This document shows, in pieces, positions 22,757 to 35,672 of a stretch of DNA of 64,000 nucleotides. How positions within the stretch are numbered: the first letter of the stretch is position 1; each line of letters begins with the position of its first letter. The notes under the pieces were generated by a model. The model was not told the origin of the DNA. It ran no database searches and was given only the letters and a program-made list of their open reading frames with translations. The stretch spans positions 727,281 through 791,280 of the forward strand of contig JAJFPB010000014.1 of NCBI GenBank assembly GCA_020881915.1. Direction: 5' to 3'. Source of the DNA: Paramyrothecium sp. XJ0827. Lineage: Eukaryota > Ascomycota > Sordariomycetes > Hypocreales > Stachybotryaceae. A program made the position numbers and the translations under genes.

Positions 22757-24612
22757 ACGTACATGATAAGCGAGTGCACCAACCAAGCGAGTGCACCAAA
22801 AATTCACACCATTAAAATAGAACATTACTTAAAATCACTACAAAACATCTAATCAATTAAAATTAATCACTATCGTCTTCTTCAGATACTAACACAACTA
22901 TCTGACATGTTCTTGAATTATGTCCGGTATTTCCACAGGTTCTACAGCGCCTTTCTCTCGCCAGTGCTGACCTCCCTCGACCACCACTTCTCAACAATCC
23001 AGCCATTATCTGCGCATCAACGTCTTTCTGATCAATCTCATCCCTTCCCTCACCTATAGTCATCTTCCCTCCATTCTGTAGCCGGGTTCTTTTTGCCCTA
23101 CGCCGCTTGCTAAGAGTCTCATTTGCCTGTCGAAGGATCTGGTTCTCAGACTTTAATAATGCTATTTGATGCATTATCGCCTTCGTTCCCTTAGAAAATG
23201 ACTTAAGCGCATCAACAATAGATGCTGGGAGCTTCCTGGTGCCTTCTGATTCGTCTTTCAAGGTATTCAGATTGAGAGGTAGCCTCAAGGACCGTCTTTG
23301 GCGTCTTGGGCACCCAAGGGTCGGGGAGGCCGGCCTCCTCCTCAATCGGTGTTGGAGTTCGTACCTGCACATCAAGCTTCGATATGACACTTTCTGGGTC
23401 TAAAGGAACAAGCCCGGCCCCTCTAAAACCCCCTTTGATATTAATTTCTATTATGGCGGCTTGGTGGGCGGCGTAAAATGCCAGAAAGAACTCAGTCTTA
23501 GAAACGTGGGTTATAGAGCACCTGATCAGATGCTCTATTTCTCGACCGTATGCCTTTTGAGTGGCCCAAAGCACCCGACATCAAGAGGCTGAAGTAGGTG
23601 AGACGAATGAGGCGGCATACACAGCGTAATGATATGGTTATCTTCACAATATTTCTCAAAGTCAACCGAGTGGTGACTTCCATGCCCATCGAGGATCAGA
23701 AGACGATAGCGACCGGTTGATCGGGCCTTGGTATGCCGGTCAAAGTGTTTTAGCCACTCAAGGCCGGTCTCATTGTCGGTCCAACCATTTTGAGTTGTCG
23801 CAATAGCCCAGTCGCCCGGAAGGTTGCTTTCCTGGTACCAGCTTGCGAGGTGATATTGGCCCGCGACCACGATGAACGGCGCGATCGCCCAGCCTTCGGC
23901 ATTAATCGCCTGAATGACTGTAACCCATTCCCGGTTTCCAGGCTGGACTGATTTCGGGTTTCCACGCCTATCTGCACCTGTGACGACCATTCCGCTTGCA
24001 ATTATGCCCATCATAAAGCCGGTCTCATCAAAGTTGTAGATATCGGCTAGGTCGATGCCATATTTCGCGATTGTGTTCTCCACGAGCCGGAACCAATTGC
24101 GAATAATGGTTGGATCTTCGCATTTAGCCCTCTGATAGTCATATTTACGAAAAAAACGCGTCTTGAGCTCTGGTTGTCGCCTGACGAAGTTGGAAGCCCA
24201 GCGCTTGCCGACAGGTGACGCGTCGCGGTCAGCGAGCAGTCGGTTGGCCATTTCTTCAACACCACGCAGTCGCGGGGAAATCCTCGCGAATCCAGGTCGA
24301 GAATGAACTGGACAATAATCTGCTCCTCTAGATCGGATAGTCTCCGTGAGTTGGGGATGGTATCGCGCCGAGACTGGATGCCCCTCTGTCGGCGACGAAG
24401 GGCATAATAATCCACCTGGTATAATCTTGCGGCGGGTCGTAGACCCAGTTTCGGGTCATTTTGAAGGGCCCGAAGAGCGAGAAGCATATTAGCTTCATTA
24501 TTTGATTGTGACATATTTGGTGGTTGAGAAATAGTTGATTAGATGTAAAGAGGAGAGATTGAGTAATTTTTGGTGCACTCGCTTGGTTGGTGCACTCGCT
24601 TATCATGTACGT
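22757..24612 (-). mobile_element. Pogo-type DNA transposon (1,856 bp)
   Basis: Flanked by duplicated TA (22755-22756, 24613-24614). Terminal inverted repeats of about 47 bp begin ACGTACATGATAAGCGAGTG on both ends and contain two near-identical 15-bp units (AAGCGAGTGCACCAA) in tandem, probably transposase binding sites. The single gene runs on the minus strand. The element is free of RIP although it sits inside a RIP-saturated LTR, so it arrived later. Related ends occur at 51596 and possibly 50836. Confidence 0.93.
22863..24514 (-). pseudogene. Pogo transposase with C-terminal CCHC knuckle, frameshifted
   Basis: Starts MSQSNNEANMLLALRALQ (24512-24514 ATG). The N-terminal helix-turn-helix reads GLRPAARLYQVDYYALRRR, followed by the Tc5/CENP-B-like HTH with LADRDASPVGKRWASNFVRR. 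The DDE_1 catalytic core has FDETGFMMG, LILDGHGSHHS and PHSSHLLQPLDVGCFGPLKR, so all three acidic residues are present. Then comes a coiled stretch (LLKSENQILRQANETLSKRR) and a zinc knuckle CRTCGNTGHNSRTC near the end. Three single-base lesions break the frame: one base short in GGGG at 24274-24277, one short in TTTT at 23554-23557, and one extra base near 23222. No RIP-type stops occur. It may be a sequencing artefact of an intact gene or a recently dead copy. It catalyses cut-and-paste transposition in the nucleus. Confidence 0.9.
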
Positions 24613-24911
24613 TATACTTATATATTATAACTAAGTATACTAAACTAAGTATACTAGTAATTACTTTAATAAAGTAATTATAATAAATATATAAATAAAA
24701 GGATTCTACCTTAGAATAAATAGAAGATTACTAGCTATTAATAATATATAGTCCTTAAAATAATCTTTATTATATTATTCTCTTATAAATTAGTAATAAT
24801 CTCTTATATACTTTAAATACTTTTCTATTATTTTATCTAAGAATAAATAAATCCCTAATAATCCTTAGCTACCCTATATTCTTTAGTATAAAATTACCTT
24901 AGATTATTATA

Positions 24912-27900
24912 TATTAATAGCTCTTATTTTAGGTAATACTATTATACCTAAAGTAATATTAGAAATAGTAAGTAAATTAACTAAGCTAACCCCTAAAGAA
25001 AAGGAAATAGCCTACCTTATAGTACTAAGGCCTCTACCTACTAAGATTACTTCTAAAAAAACCCCCTTAGGAGATAATATTATTATAAATAAAGATCTAG
25101 CTTTATAAATAAACTCTAATAATAATAATAAAATTACTACCCTATAAGTAAAAGTCTAGAAGAATATCTAAATTACTAATAAAAAGCTTAATTAACTCTA
25201 AGATAATATCCTTAATACTTAATAAATCTATAAACTAAAGTAGCTTATTAAAACCCTTAAAAAGAAAATAACTAATATAATATAATTTTATATAAAAGAA
25301 TCTAAGAAAAATAAAAAAATACTTAAATAACTTTAGAATATAAACCTTAGTAAAGTTATAGAGGCCTAAAAAAATAAGGGAGCTATTTTATAAACTAAAA
25401 AGCCTAAGCCCTTTAATAGTACCTTAAGTAAGCTCTAAATATTTATTATATTACTTAAAGTATATTACTTAAATTACTTCTTACTTTTTATATAAGATTA
25501 TAATAAAATTATATTTATAACTTATAATCTAATTAAGAAAATATAAATCTAGTTTAAGCCTATACTTTAAAACTATATTAATAATATTTCTATTTTCTAG
25601 ATAAATTATATTAAATATATCTTTATAAGCTTCTAGAAGTTTAAAGAAGAAATTAAATATATTTTTAGAATAATTAATAAAATATAAAATACTAAGAGAG
25701 CTTTTAATTTACTTAAATAAATTAGGTCCTATATTAAGTTTATTACTAAGTTCCTCTATATTACTATATTACTTTATTAGCTAGAAGATATTTTAAAGAA
25801 AACCTTCTATAATAAGATTAAATCTAATATAAAAAATAAATTTATTAAAGTTAAATATAATAAAGTCTTACTATTAGAATATATATATAAAGTAGTAGAA
25901 ATTAATAATTATAATTAGAAATACTAGAAGAAAAGGGAATAAGAAAATAAGATAAAGAAATTTAAAATCCCTTATTAAATAAACTAAAAAAAGAAGAAAT
26001 TTATTCCTATAGCCTATAGAACTATAGTAGGACCTATAGAAATTAATATTATCTAGAAATAAAAAAAAGACTTCTTTTACTATAACTATAGAAAAAAGGA
26101 ATATTATATATAGGATTATAAAAATAAGCCCTAAAATAAAAAGAAAATCTACTTCTAGCTAATCTAAAAAAACCAATATAATATTAATATAATTAAAAAA
26201 TAATTAATTAATATTATTACTAAATAAGAACCTACTAAGGATATTCCTAATTAATAAGTAATAATTAAAGATATCTCTAATATTACTAGCCTAACTAACT
26301 TACTATAAAGAACCCCTATAATTAGTAAACCTTTAAATAATAAATTAGAATCTAGTATAGAAACTACTAAAGATACCTTACTTTTACTTAATTATATATT
26401 AATTAAAGCTAGAATTAAATAATATAATCTACTTTTTAGAGATTAGAAAATATATATCTAAGTAATAACTATAAAGGTAATTATAAGCCTATAAGAAGTA
26501 AGATTTACTATTAACTCTTAATATAACCCCCTATTTAACCCTAATTACTATAAATATAATAAAATCTTATAGGTATTCTCTATAATATACTAATATCTAA
26601 TCTACCTTACTACTAAAGTAAAATAAAATATATTTCTTATATATATATAAGGTACTAAAATAGAAAACCCCTATATATTTAAGGAAATACCTTATTAGAA
26701 GATTAAGATATATTACCTTAAATATTAAATTATAATTCTTAAACTAAGTAAAGAATATCTTAAAGAATATTACTTTAAAGTAAAAGAAACCTATAAAACT
26801 AATAAGTACTAAATATACTACTAAATAAAAATTAACTAACTCTATAAACTCTAAGATAAATATAAAAGGGAATATACCTAATTAGAAAATATATTTCTAA
26901 ATAAAGACTATAAATATATTAAAATAGTAATCTTATAATTTCTTAATAAGCTCCTAAGAAAAGAATATTACTATAGAATAAAATACTTTACTTATAACTA
27001 TAAAAAGAAAATACCTATAATCTATAGAACTAAACCTAGCCCTATAGAGATTAGCTATATAAAAGATAATCTATATTACTACTATAACTATAAAAAGTAT
27101 AAAGTAGAAAAAATATATTTTTATAGGGAAATAAAATCTAAGATAATAGGTACTATAAAGAAAGAATATACCTAGAAGTATAAAGAATATTACTATTTAT
27201 ATTAAATTTACTATAAGTATATTATTTATATAAAGGAGATAAGTAATAAACTACTTATTAATATTAGAGAAATTAAATAAAGAATTAATAGGATTTTAAT
27301 ATAAAGTAACTAAATAAAAAATAAGATTTATTAATTATAACTAGGCTATAAGGTAATAGAAGAAAGTAATAAATTATTATTATAATTTAAAAGTAAAAAT
27401 AAATAAAATAGTAAAAATACTATATTAACTTTATAATCTAGAATATAATTATTAATACTAAAGTAAATATTAGTACTAAGGAAAATTATATTAATCCTAA
27501 CTTTATAAATTAATATAAAATCCTATAAAGAAGGAAGAAAAAACTATATAAAGCTATAAATATAGAAGAAATCCTATTTACCTATAACTAAGAACTAGTA
27601 AATAAGGAAGTAGTTCTCTATATAATAATATAAGGAATTATATACTAAGTTACCCTTAATATTATATATATATAATCTAATATACTTCTAAATAAACTAT
27701 AATTAAAAGATTAAAGACCTACCTTTAATTAGAATACTAGCTAAGTTATAATAGTAGAATTATAACTATCTTAAATAAGAAAAAGAAAGTAGAAGAAAAA
27801 AAGAGAAGTAAATATTTATAATAAAGCCCTATCTAAAAAAAAAAGACCCTCCTAAGATAGAAGGATTATTAGGTAAAAGCTAAAGTATTAATTAATAATA

Positions 27901-28890
27901 AAATATAACCTAATATATAATATAAATAAAGCTAAGTAATATTTACTTATAAGTAAAAAGCAATTAACCTTATTTATATTCTTATATATAATATTAAGAA
28001 GTAAATATAAATAAAATAAGAAGTAGAAAATAGATTTATAAATATTCTAGAGAGATATTATAGATATATAAAGCTATTTATAAAAAACCTAGAAAGTAAA
28101 TTCCCTAAATACTTAAAATAGAACTATAAAATCTACTTAATTAATAAAAAAAAGACCTACTTCCTACTAATTTATAATCTTAATACTAAAGAACTAAAAA
28201 TATTAAAAAAATATATTAATAAGAACCTTAAAAAGAAATATATTTAATAGTTAATATTACCTACTAAATACCTTATTATATTTATTTTAAAGAAAAATAA
28301 GAAACTTTATTTATATATAAATTACTACTAACTTAATAATATTACTATTAAGAATAGAATATTTCTACCCCTTATTACTAAAATAAGAGATTACTTATAT
28401 AATAAAATAATTTTTATTATACTTAATCTTAAAGATACCTATAATCTAATTAAAATAAAGAAAGAAAATAAATAGAAGACTGCCTTTTATATAAAATTTA
28501 GACTCTTTAAAACCTTAGTAATATTATTTAATTTAATTAATATACTAGCTATATTCTAATATATAATTAACTATATTTTAAGAGAATTTATAAATAACTT
28601 TATTATTATTTACTTAAATAATATACTTATTTTCTTAGAAAATAAAGAATAATATAAAGAGTATATATATAAAGTACTTTAGGTACTATAAGATATTAAA
28701 CTCCTAGTAAAACCTACTAAGAGTAACTTCTATATATATAAAGTAGATTTCCTTAGATATATTATTTAACCTAATAAAATTTAAAAAAAAAAAAAAATTA
28801 TAGTAATTAAAGAATAGAAACCTCCTATAAATAATATTAAAGATATTTAGAGTTTCCTAGAATTTACTAATTATTATTAATATTTTATTA
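24912..28890 (+). pseudogene. Gag-protease-RT region of element B
   Basis: RIP-mutated coding region. The CCHC knuckle near 26068-26130 reads FYYNYRKKEYYI-stop-DYKNK, with Tyr for each Cys, the result of TGY to TAY. The reverse transcriptase (28230-28790) keeps its scaffold: LYLYINYY.LNNITIKNR, then a relic of LTNAPATFQ and FIIIYLNNILIF, where the catalytic YxDD is YLNN. Every loss is a G-to-A or C-to-T change, so the ancestor was probably a working chromovirus. Confidence 0.85.
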
Positions 28891-30900
28891 AATACTTTAG
28901 AAAAATCACTAAACTATTAATAGATCTAACTAAGAAAGATATATCTTTTAAATAGACCCTAGAAGCCTAAAGGGCCTTTAAAGAAATTAAAGAATAAATT
29001 ATTAGTAAATCTATTTTAATAACTTTTAATCTAAAGAAATAAATAATCTTAGAAATTAATACCTCTAATTATACCCTTAGAGCTACTATTAAATAAATAG
29101 AAAATAATAGACTTCTATATTTTATTACTTTCTAATCTAAGAAAATTATTAGATCCTTACTTTACTACCTTATTTATAATAAAGAATTTATAGTAATTAT
29201 TAAAGTATTTAAGGAATTCTAATACTACCTTATAGGTATAGAATATAAAATTAAGATCTATACTAATTACTAAAATATTACTTATTTTACTATAATCTAA
29301 ATTCTAATAATAAAATAAATCTACTATATAGAAATACTTATATCCTTTAATTATAAGATTATTTACTAGAAGAGATCTAAGAATAGATATATTAATATAT
29401 TAAGCTAGAAAAATAAATATAAGTAAGAAATCCCTAAGGTAATATAATAATTACTATACCTTAATTTAAAAGGAAATTATAAATAAAAAACTATTAATCT
29501 AATTAAAACCTATAAAATTAAAATAAAAAATAAGTAATATAATAAAATCAGAGAATAAAGTAAGAAATATATTATATATATTATAGAAGTACCTATAAAA
29601 GTAAGTATAGAATATAATATAATATTTATATATAATAACTAAATATAGATTCTAAAAGAAATATAAGAAGAAATTCTAATTAAAATTTATAGATATTATA
29701 TTATTAGATATAAGGGAATTAAAAAAACTATAGAAGTAGTATATTAAATATATAGCTACCTTAGAATAAAGAAAGATATAAAAAGAATTATAAAAAAGTA
29801 TAATATTTATAATAAAACTAAAACCTTAAAATATAAATCTTATAAATACCTTAAATTACTACTAATACTAATTAGATCTTAGTAATTAATTTTATAGGAC
29901 TTTATTATTAAGTTCTCTAGATTAAAGAAACTAAGCTTTAAAGATAGCTATAATAGTATTTTTATTATTCTTAATAGATTTATTAAATATATTTACTTTA
30001 TTACCTATAATAAAGTAACTAATACTAAAGATATAATATATTACTATTATAAGTATATTATAAGCTAATATAATATACTAAAAGAAATTATCTCTAATAG
30101 AGAACCTATATTTATATCTAAGTTCTAATAAGAATTAGTAGCTCTTCTAGGTATTAACTATAAATTAAGTACTACTTACTATTTATAAATAAATAAATAA
30201 ATAGAATATATAAATTAAATCTTAAAATAATATCTCTACTATTATATTAATTACTAGTAGAAGAATTAAGTAAAATAGCTACTTATAGTATAATACTACT
30301 ATAATAGTACTAAATTAGAAATTACTAAAATATTACTATTTTATATAAACTATAGATTTAAATTAACTATTAAATATACTAAATATAAAGAACCCCTTAA
30401 TAAACTAATTATTATTAAAGTAAAAGAACTTAAATAGTTATATAATATAATAAAATAAGAAATTTTATTTAGAAATTAAAAAATAAAAAAATACTATAAT
30501 ATAAAAAGATTATTAGAGCTAATCTTTAAGAAAAGAAATATAGTTTACTTACTTAAAAAAAATATAAAGATAATATAACTAAGTAATAAATTAGATTATA
30601 AAAAACTTAGATCCTTTAAAATCTTATATAAAATTAAAAATATTAACTATAAACTAGAATTATTTAATATAATAAAATACTACCTAGTATTTTATATTAT
30701 ACTTTTAGAACTAATATTAAATAATAAATCTATAAAAGAAACTATTAAGGTACTTATAAAGAAAAAAAAATATAAAGTAAAATAAATACTTATATATAAA
30801 TAAACTAAAAATAAAAAAAAACTATATTTTATTAAATAAAAAAATTATAATAAAAGTAAAAATACTTAGAAACTACCTAAGTACTTAAGTAAAGCTAGCT
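28891..30900 (+). pseudogene. RNase H, integrase and chromodomain of element B
   Basis: RNase H relics follow from 28900 (LEINTSNYTLRATI near 29050, normally LETDASDYALGA). The integrase zinc finger and core lie at 29690-30480 (RYKGIKKTIEVV, QLILQDFIIK, NREPIFISKF, STTYYL.INKQIEYIN). A chromodomain at 30770-30890 reads YKVKQILIYK, then LYFIK-stop-KNYNKSKNT, matching the WKGYxxxxxTWEP core. The chromodomain places A and B among the chromoviruses, which use it to target heterochromatin. Same region of A: 32241-34240. Confidence 0.85.
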
Positions 30901-31585
30901 TAAAACTAAAGAAATTTTAAAATTAAATAAAGCTTTAAAACCTAAAGCCTACTAATTTATATCTAAAGAAAAAGTAATATTAAAATAAGCTAAGAATTAA
31001 ATATTAAAAATAATCTCTACTTCTTTAATAAGAATCTCCTTCTTAGCCTTAGTATTTTCTACTAAATAAGTACTTTTATTCTTTAAAACTTAATACTAAT
31101 AATATAACTATATTAAATAAGCTAGAGATTTAAAAAAAGTAGCTTAGTAATAAAGTAACTCTTTCTTTACTTTAATCTTCTCCTTCTTTAGCTTCTTATT
31201 TTTATTAATTATTTAATAAATTAAGCTATAATTAGTAAGAACTAGAGAGTATATAAGAGAAAGAACCTATAAGATATTAGGGGAATATCTATTAAATTAT
31301 AAGAATAACTAAAATAAGTATATATTTAGTAATACTTTAATTTAAATAATATCTTATATTCTATGCCCTTTAAGTAATAATAGATATAAGGTATAATAAT
31401 AAAACTAAATCTAAAAATAGTATTAATATAAAGATAATAGTAAATAGTAGCCTCTAAGGATATTATAAGGGAGGAAAAGAAGAAGAAATACTTACTAGGC
31501 TATAATTAAAAAATCTAGGAATTAGCCTAATTTATATAAAAGAATAGCTAGGTCTCTAAAGTAGGCCTTAGGAAGGGAAGTATTA
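30900..31585. other. 3' region of element B with possible antisense reading frame
   Basis: About 650 bp between the chromodomain and the 3' LTR, longer than expected for a simple 3' untranslated region and repeated in A (34250-34921). On the minus strand, allowing RIP stops, 31260-30960 reads INKNKKLKKEKIKVKKELLY, then ATFFKSLAYLI and STYLVENTKAKKEILIKEVE, a charged coiled-coil-like frame. The + strand has no comparable frame. An antisense ORF in the ancestral element is inferred, not proven. Confidence 0.4.
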
Positions 31586-32235
31586 TATTATAATCTATAT
31601 TAACCCTATAACTAAATTAGTATAAAATAAATATAACCTATATTAGTTATAATAAATACTATATAGAAAAGCTAGATAAACTAACTAGTAAACTATAATC
31701 TAAATATATACTAGTCCTTATTAAGAATATAGTTATATAGAACTATTATAGCTAGAGATTTAAATAAATAATAGGGGAATATATTAGATATAATATAGCT
31801 ACTATTCTAGGGATCTAGTAGAATATAGTCTCTACCTAGTAAGATAAAAAAGAAACTAGTACCTAATTACCTTAGAACTAAGGATATAGGTAAATTCCTA
31901 TATAATACTAAATAAGAAAAGAACTAATTATATATATATACTTATATACTATAACTAAATATACTAAACTAAGTATACTAGTAATTACTTTAATAAAGTA
32001 ATTATAATAAATATATAAATAGGAGGATTCTACCTTAAAATAAATAGAAGATTACTAGCTATTAATAATATATAGTCCCTAAAATAACCTTTATTATACT
32101 ATTCTCTTATAAATTAGTAATAACCCCTTATATACTTTAGATACTTTTCTATTATTCTATCTAAGAATAAATAAACCCCTAATAATCCTTAGCTACTCTA
32201 TATCCTTTAGTATAAGATTACTCTAGATTATTATA
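31586..32235 (+). repeat. 3' LTR of chromovirus B
   Basis: 650 bp, starts TATTATAATC after the purine tract, ends ATTATTATA, followed by the target duplication GAAAA. Confidence 0.92.
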
Positions 32236-34921
32236 GAAAATTACTAAACTACTAATAAACTTAATAAGAAAGAATATATCTTTTAAATAGATTATAGAAG
32301 CTTAAAAAGCCTTTAAAGAAATTAAGAAATAAATTATTAATAAACCTATTTTAGTAATCTTTAATTTAAAAAAGTAAGTTATTCTAGAAATTAATACCTC
32401 TAATTATATTCTTAGAGTTACTATTAAATAAATAAGAAATAATAGACTTTTATACCCTATTACTTTTTAATCTAAGAAAATTACTAGATCTCTACTTTAT
32501 TACTTTATTTATAATAAAGAATTTATAGTAATTATTAAAGTATTTAAGAAATTCTAATACTACCTTATAAGTATAGAATATAAGATTAAAGTCTATATTA
32601 ATTATTAAAATATTACTTATTTTATTATAATCTAGACTTTATTAGTAAAGTAAGTCTACTATATAAAAATACTTATATTCTTTAATTATAAAATTATTTA
32701 TTAAAAAGGATTTAAAAATAAATATATTAATATACTAAGCTAAAAAAGTAAATATAAATAAGAGATCCCTAAGGTAATATAATAACTACTATATCTTAAT
32801 TTAAAAGAGAACTATAAATAAAAAACTATTAATTTAATTAAAACCTACTAAATTAAAATAGAAAATAAATATTATAATAAAATTAGGAAATAAAGTAAAA
32901 AATATATTATATATATTATAGATATACCTATAGAAGTAAGTATAGAATATAATATAATATCTATATATAATAATTAGATATAGATTCTAAAAGAAATATA
33001 AGAAGAAATTCTAATTAAAATCTATAAATATTATACTATTAGATATAAAGGAATTAAGAAAACTATAGAAGTAGTATATTAAATATATAATTACTTTAAA
33101 ATAAAGAAAAATATAAAAAGAATTATAAGAAAATATAATATCTATAATAAAATAAAAGCCTTAAAGTATAAATCTTATAAATACCTTAAATTACTACTAG
33201 TACTAATCTAATTTTAGTAATTAATTTTATAGAACTTTATTATTAAGCTCTCCTAATTAAAGAAACTAAGCTTAAAAAATAACTATAATAGTATTTTTAT
33301 TATTATTAATAGGCTTATTAAATATATCTATTTTATTATTTATAATAAGGTAATAAATACTAAAGATATAATATATTACTTTTATAAATATATTATAAGC
33401 TAATATAATATACTAGAAGAAATTATTTTTAATAGAGAACCTATATTTATATTTAAATTCTAATAAAAACTAATAGCTCTCTTAAATATTAACTATTAGC
33501 TAAGTACTACTTACTACCTATAAATAAATAAATAAATAAAATAAATAAATTAAATCTTAAAATAATATCTTTATTACTATATTAATTACTAATAAAAGAA
33601 CTAAGTAAAATAACTACTTATAGTATAATACTACTATAATAGTACTAAATTAGAGATTACTAAAGTATTATTATTTTATATAAATTATAAATTTAAATTA
33701 ATTATTAAGTATACTAAATATAAAAGATCTCTTAATAAATTAGCTATTATTAAAATAAAAGAACTTAAATAATTATATAATATAATAAAATAAGAAATTT
33801 TATTTATAAATTAGAAAATAAAGAAATATTATAATATAAAAAGATTACTAGAGCTAATTTTTAAGAAGAAAAATATAGTTTACTTACTTAAAAAAAATAT
33901 AAAAATAATATAATTAAGTAATAAGCTAGATTATAAAAAACTTAGATTTTTTAAAATCTTATATAAAATTAAAAATATTAATTATAAACTAAAGTTATTT
34001 AATATAATAAAATATTACCTAGTATTTTATATTATACTTTTAGAACTAGTATTAAATAATAAATTTATAAAAAAAATTATTAAGGTACTTATAGAAGAAA
34101 AAGAATATAAAATAAAATAAATACTTATATATAAATAAACTAAAAATAAAAAAGAATTATATTTTATTAAATAAAAAAATTATAATAAAAGTAAAAATAC
34201 TTAGGAACTACTTAAATACCTAAGAAAAACTAGCTTAAAACTAAAGAAATTCTAAAGTTAAATAAAGCTTTAAAACCTAAGATCTACTAATTTATATCTA
34301 AAGAAAAAGTAATATTAAAATAAACTAAGAATTAAATATTAAAAATAGTTTTTATTTTTTTAATAAGAATCTCCTTCTTAGCCTTAGTATTCTTTATTAA
34401 GTAAATACTTTTATTTTTTAAAGCTTAGTACTAATAATATAATTATATTAAGTAAGCTAGGGACTTAAAGAGAGTAACTTAATAATAAAGTAACTCTTTC
34501 TTTACTTTAATTTTCTTCTTCTCTAGTTTCTTATTTTTATTAATTATTTAATAAATTAAGTTATAATTAGTAAGAACTAGGAAATATATAGAAGAAGGAA
34601 TTTATAAAATATTAAAGAAATATTTATTAAATTATAAAGATAATTAAAATAAGTATATATTTAGTAATACTTTAATTTAAATAGTATCTTATATTTTATA
34701 CCCTTTAAATAATAATAAATATAAGATATAATAATAAAACTAAATCTAAAAATAGTATTAATATAAAAATAATAGTAAATAGTAATCTCTAAGATTATTA
34801 TAAGAGAGAGAAAAAAAGAAGAAATACTTACTAAGCTATAATAAAGAAATCTAGAAATTTATTTAATTTATATAAAGAAATAACTAGGCCTCTAAAGTAG
34901 GCCTTAGGAAGAGAAGTATTA
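32236..34921 (+). pseudogene. 3' part of pol and 3' region, element A
   Basis: Continues element A exactly where 22403 stopped: GAAAATTACTAAACTACT corresponds to the uninterrupted GAAAAATCACTAAACTATT in B near 28899-28915. RNase H, integrase (33000-33800), chromodomain relic (34110-34220) and the 3' region follow in the same order as in B. The 3' end has a purine tract GGAAGAGAAG before the LTR. RIP-saturated. Confidence 0.87.
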
Positions 34922-35571
34922 TATTATAATCTATATTAACCCTATAACTAAGCTAATATAAAATAAATATAATCTATATTAATTATAATAGATATTATAT
35001 AAAAAAGCTAAATAAATAAATTAATAAACTATAACTTAAATATATACTAATTCTTATTAAGAATAGAGTTATATAGAACTAATATAATTAGAGATTTAAA
35101 TAAATAATAGGGGAATATATTAGGTATAATATAGCTACTATTCTAGGGATTTAGTAGAATATAGTCCCTACCTAGTAAGGTAAAAAAGGAACTAGTACCT
35201 AATTACCTTAGAACTAAGAATATAAGTAAATTCCTATATAATACTAAGTAAGAAAAGGGCTAATTATATATATATACTTATATACTATAATTAAGTATAT
35301 TAAACTAAGTATATTAATAATTACTTTAATAAAGTAATTATAATAAGTATATAAATAGGAGAATTCTACCTTAAGATAAATAGGAGATTACTAGCTATTA
35401 ATAATATATAGTCCCTAAAATAACCTTTATTATACTATTCTCTTATAGACTAGTAATAATCTCTTATATACTTTAGATACTTTCCTATTATTTTATTTAA
35501 GGATAAATAAACCCTAAATAATTCTTAATTACCCTATATCTTTTAATATAAGGCTACCCCTAATTATTATA
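34922..35571 (+). repeat. 3' LTR of chromovirus A
   Basis: 650 bp, ends ATTATTATA at 35571, followed by AGTTT and then the rest of the inverted LTR arm. Confidence 0.92.
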
Positions 35572-35576
35572 AGTTT

Positions 35577-35672
35577 ATTCTAAGGCTAGTAGCCTAAGGC
35601 TAGTATAGTATTTATATATTATATTATATAATATTCTATAGCTTAATTATAACCTTAGGTCAGGTTATAATA
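35577..35672 (-). repeat. Right arm of inverted LTR pair, second part
   Basis: Completes the arm broken at 17754: ATTCTAAGGCTAGTAGCC corresponds to ATCCCGAGGCTAGTAGCC in the solo LTR near 5240. It ends with AGGTCAGGTTATAATA, the complement of the left arm's start. Total right arm length is about 606 bp. Confidence 0.85.

Larger units (their letters stand above)
22404..24911 (+). repeat. 5' LTR of chromovirus B, interrupted
   Basis: LTR halves 22404-22756 and 24615-24911 flank the pogo transposon 22757-24612 and its duplicated TA. The halves add up to 650 bp without one TA copy, exactly the length of the other three LTRs. Confidence 0.92.
22404..32235 (+). mobile_element. Chromovirus B (Ty3/Gypsy), inserted in A
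   Basis: Complete LTR element with LTRs at 22404-24911 (650 bp after removing the pogo insert) and 31586-32235 (650 bp), and target duplication GAAAA at 22399-22403 and 32236-32240. Internal region 24912-31585: gag, CCHC knuckle (about 26070-26130), protease, RT (28230-28790), RNase H (28900-29330), integrase (29450-30480), chromodomain (30770-30890), 3' region, and a purine-rich tract GGAAGGGAAG (31571-31580) just before the 3' LTR, a good polypurine primer site. Fully degraded by RIP. Confidence 0.93.
17755..35571 (+). mobile_element. Chromovirus A (Ty3/Gypsy), split by element B
   Basis: An LTR retrotransposon with LTRs at 17755-18404 and 34922-35571 (650 bp each) and a 5-bp target duplication AGTTT at 17750-17754 and 35572-35576. 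Its internal DNA is in two pieces, 18405-22403 and 32236-34921, separated by element B. The reading order is gag, CCHC knuckle, protease, reverse transcriptase up to the FLGF..YY.YFI.YF region, then (after B) RNase H, integrase, chromodomain and a ~650-bp 3' region. All frames are destroyed by RIP. Taking B out restores a single continuous element. Confidence 0.92.
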
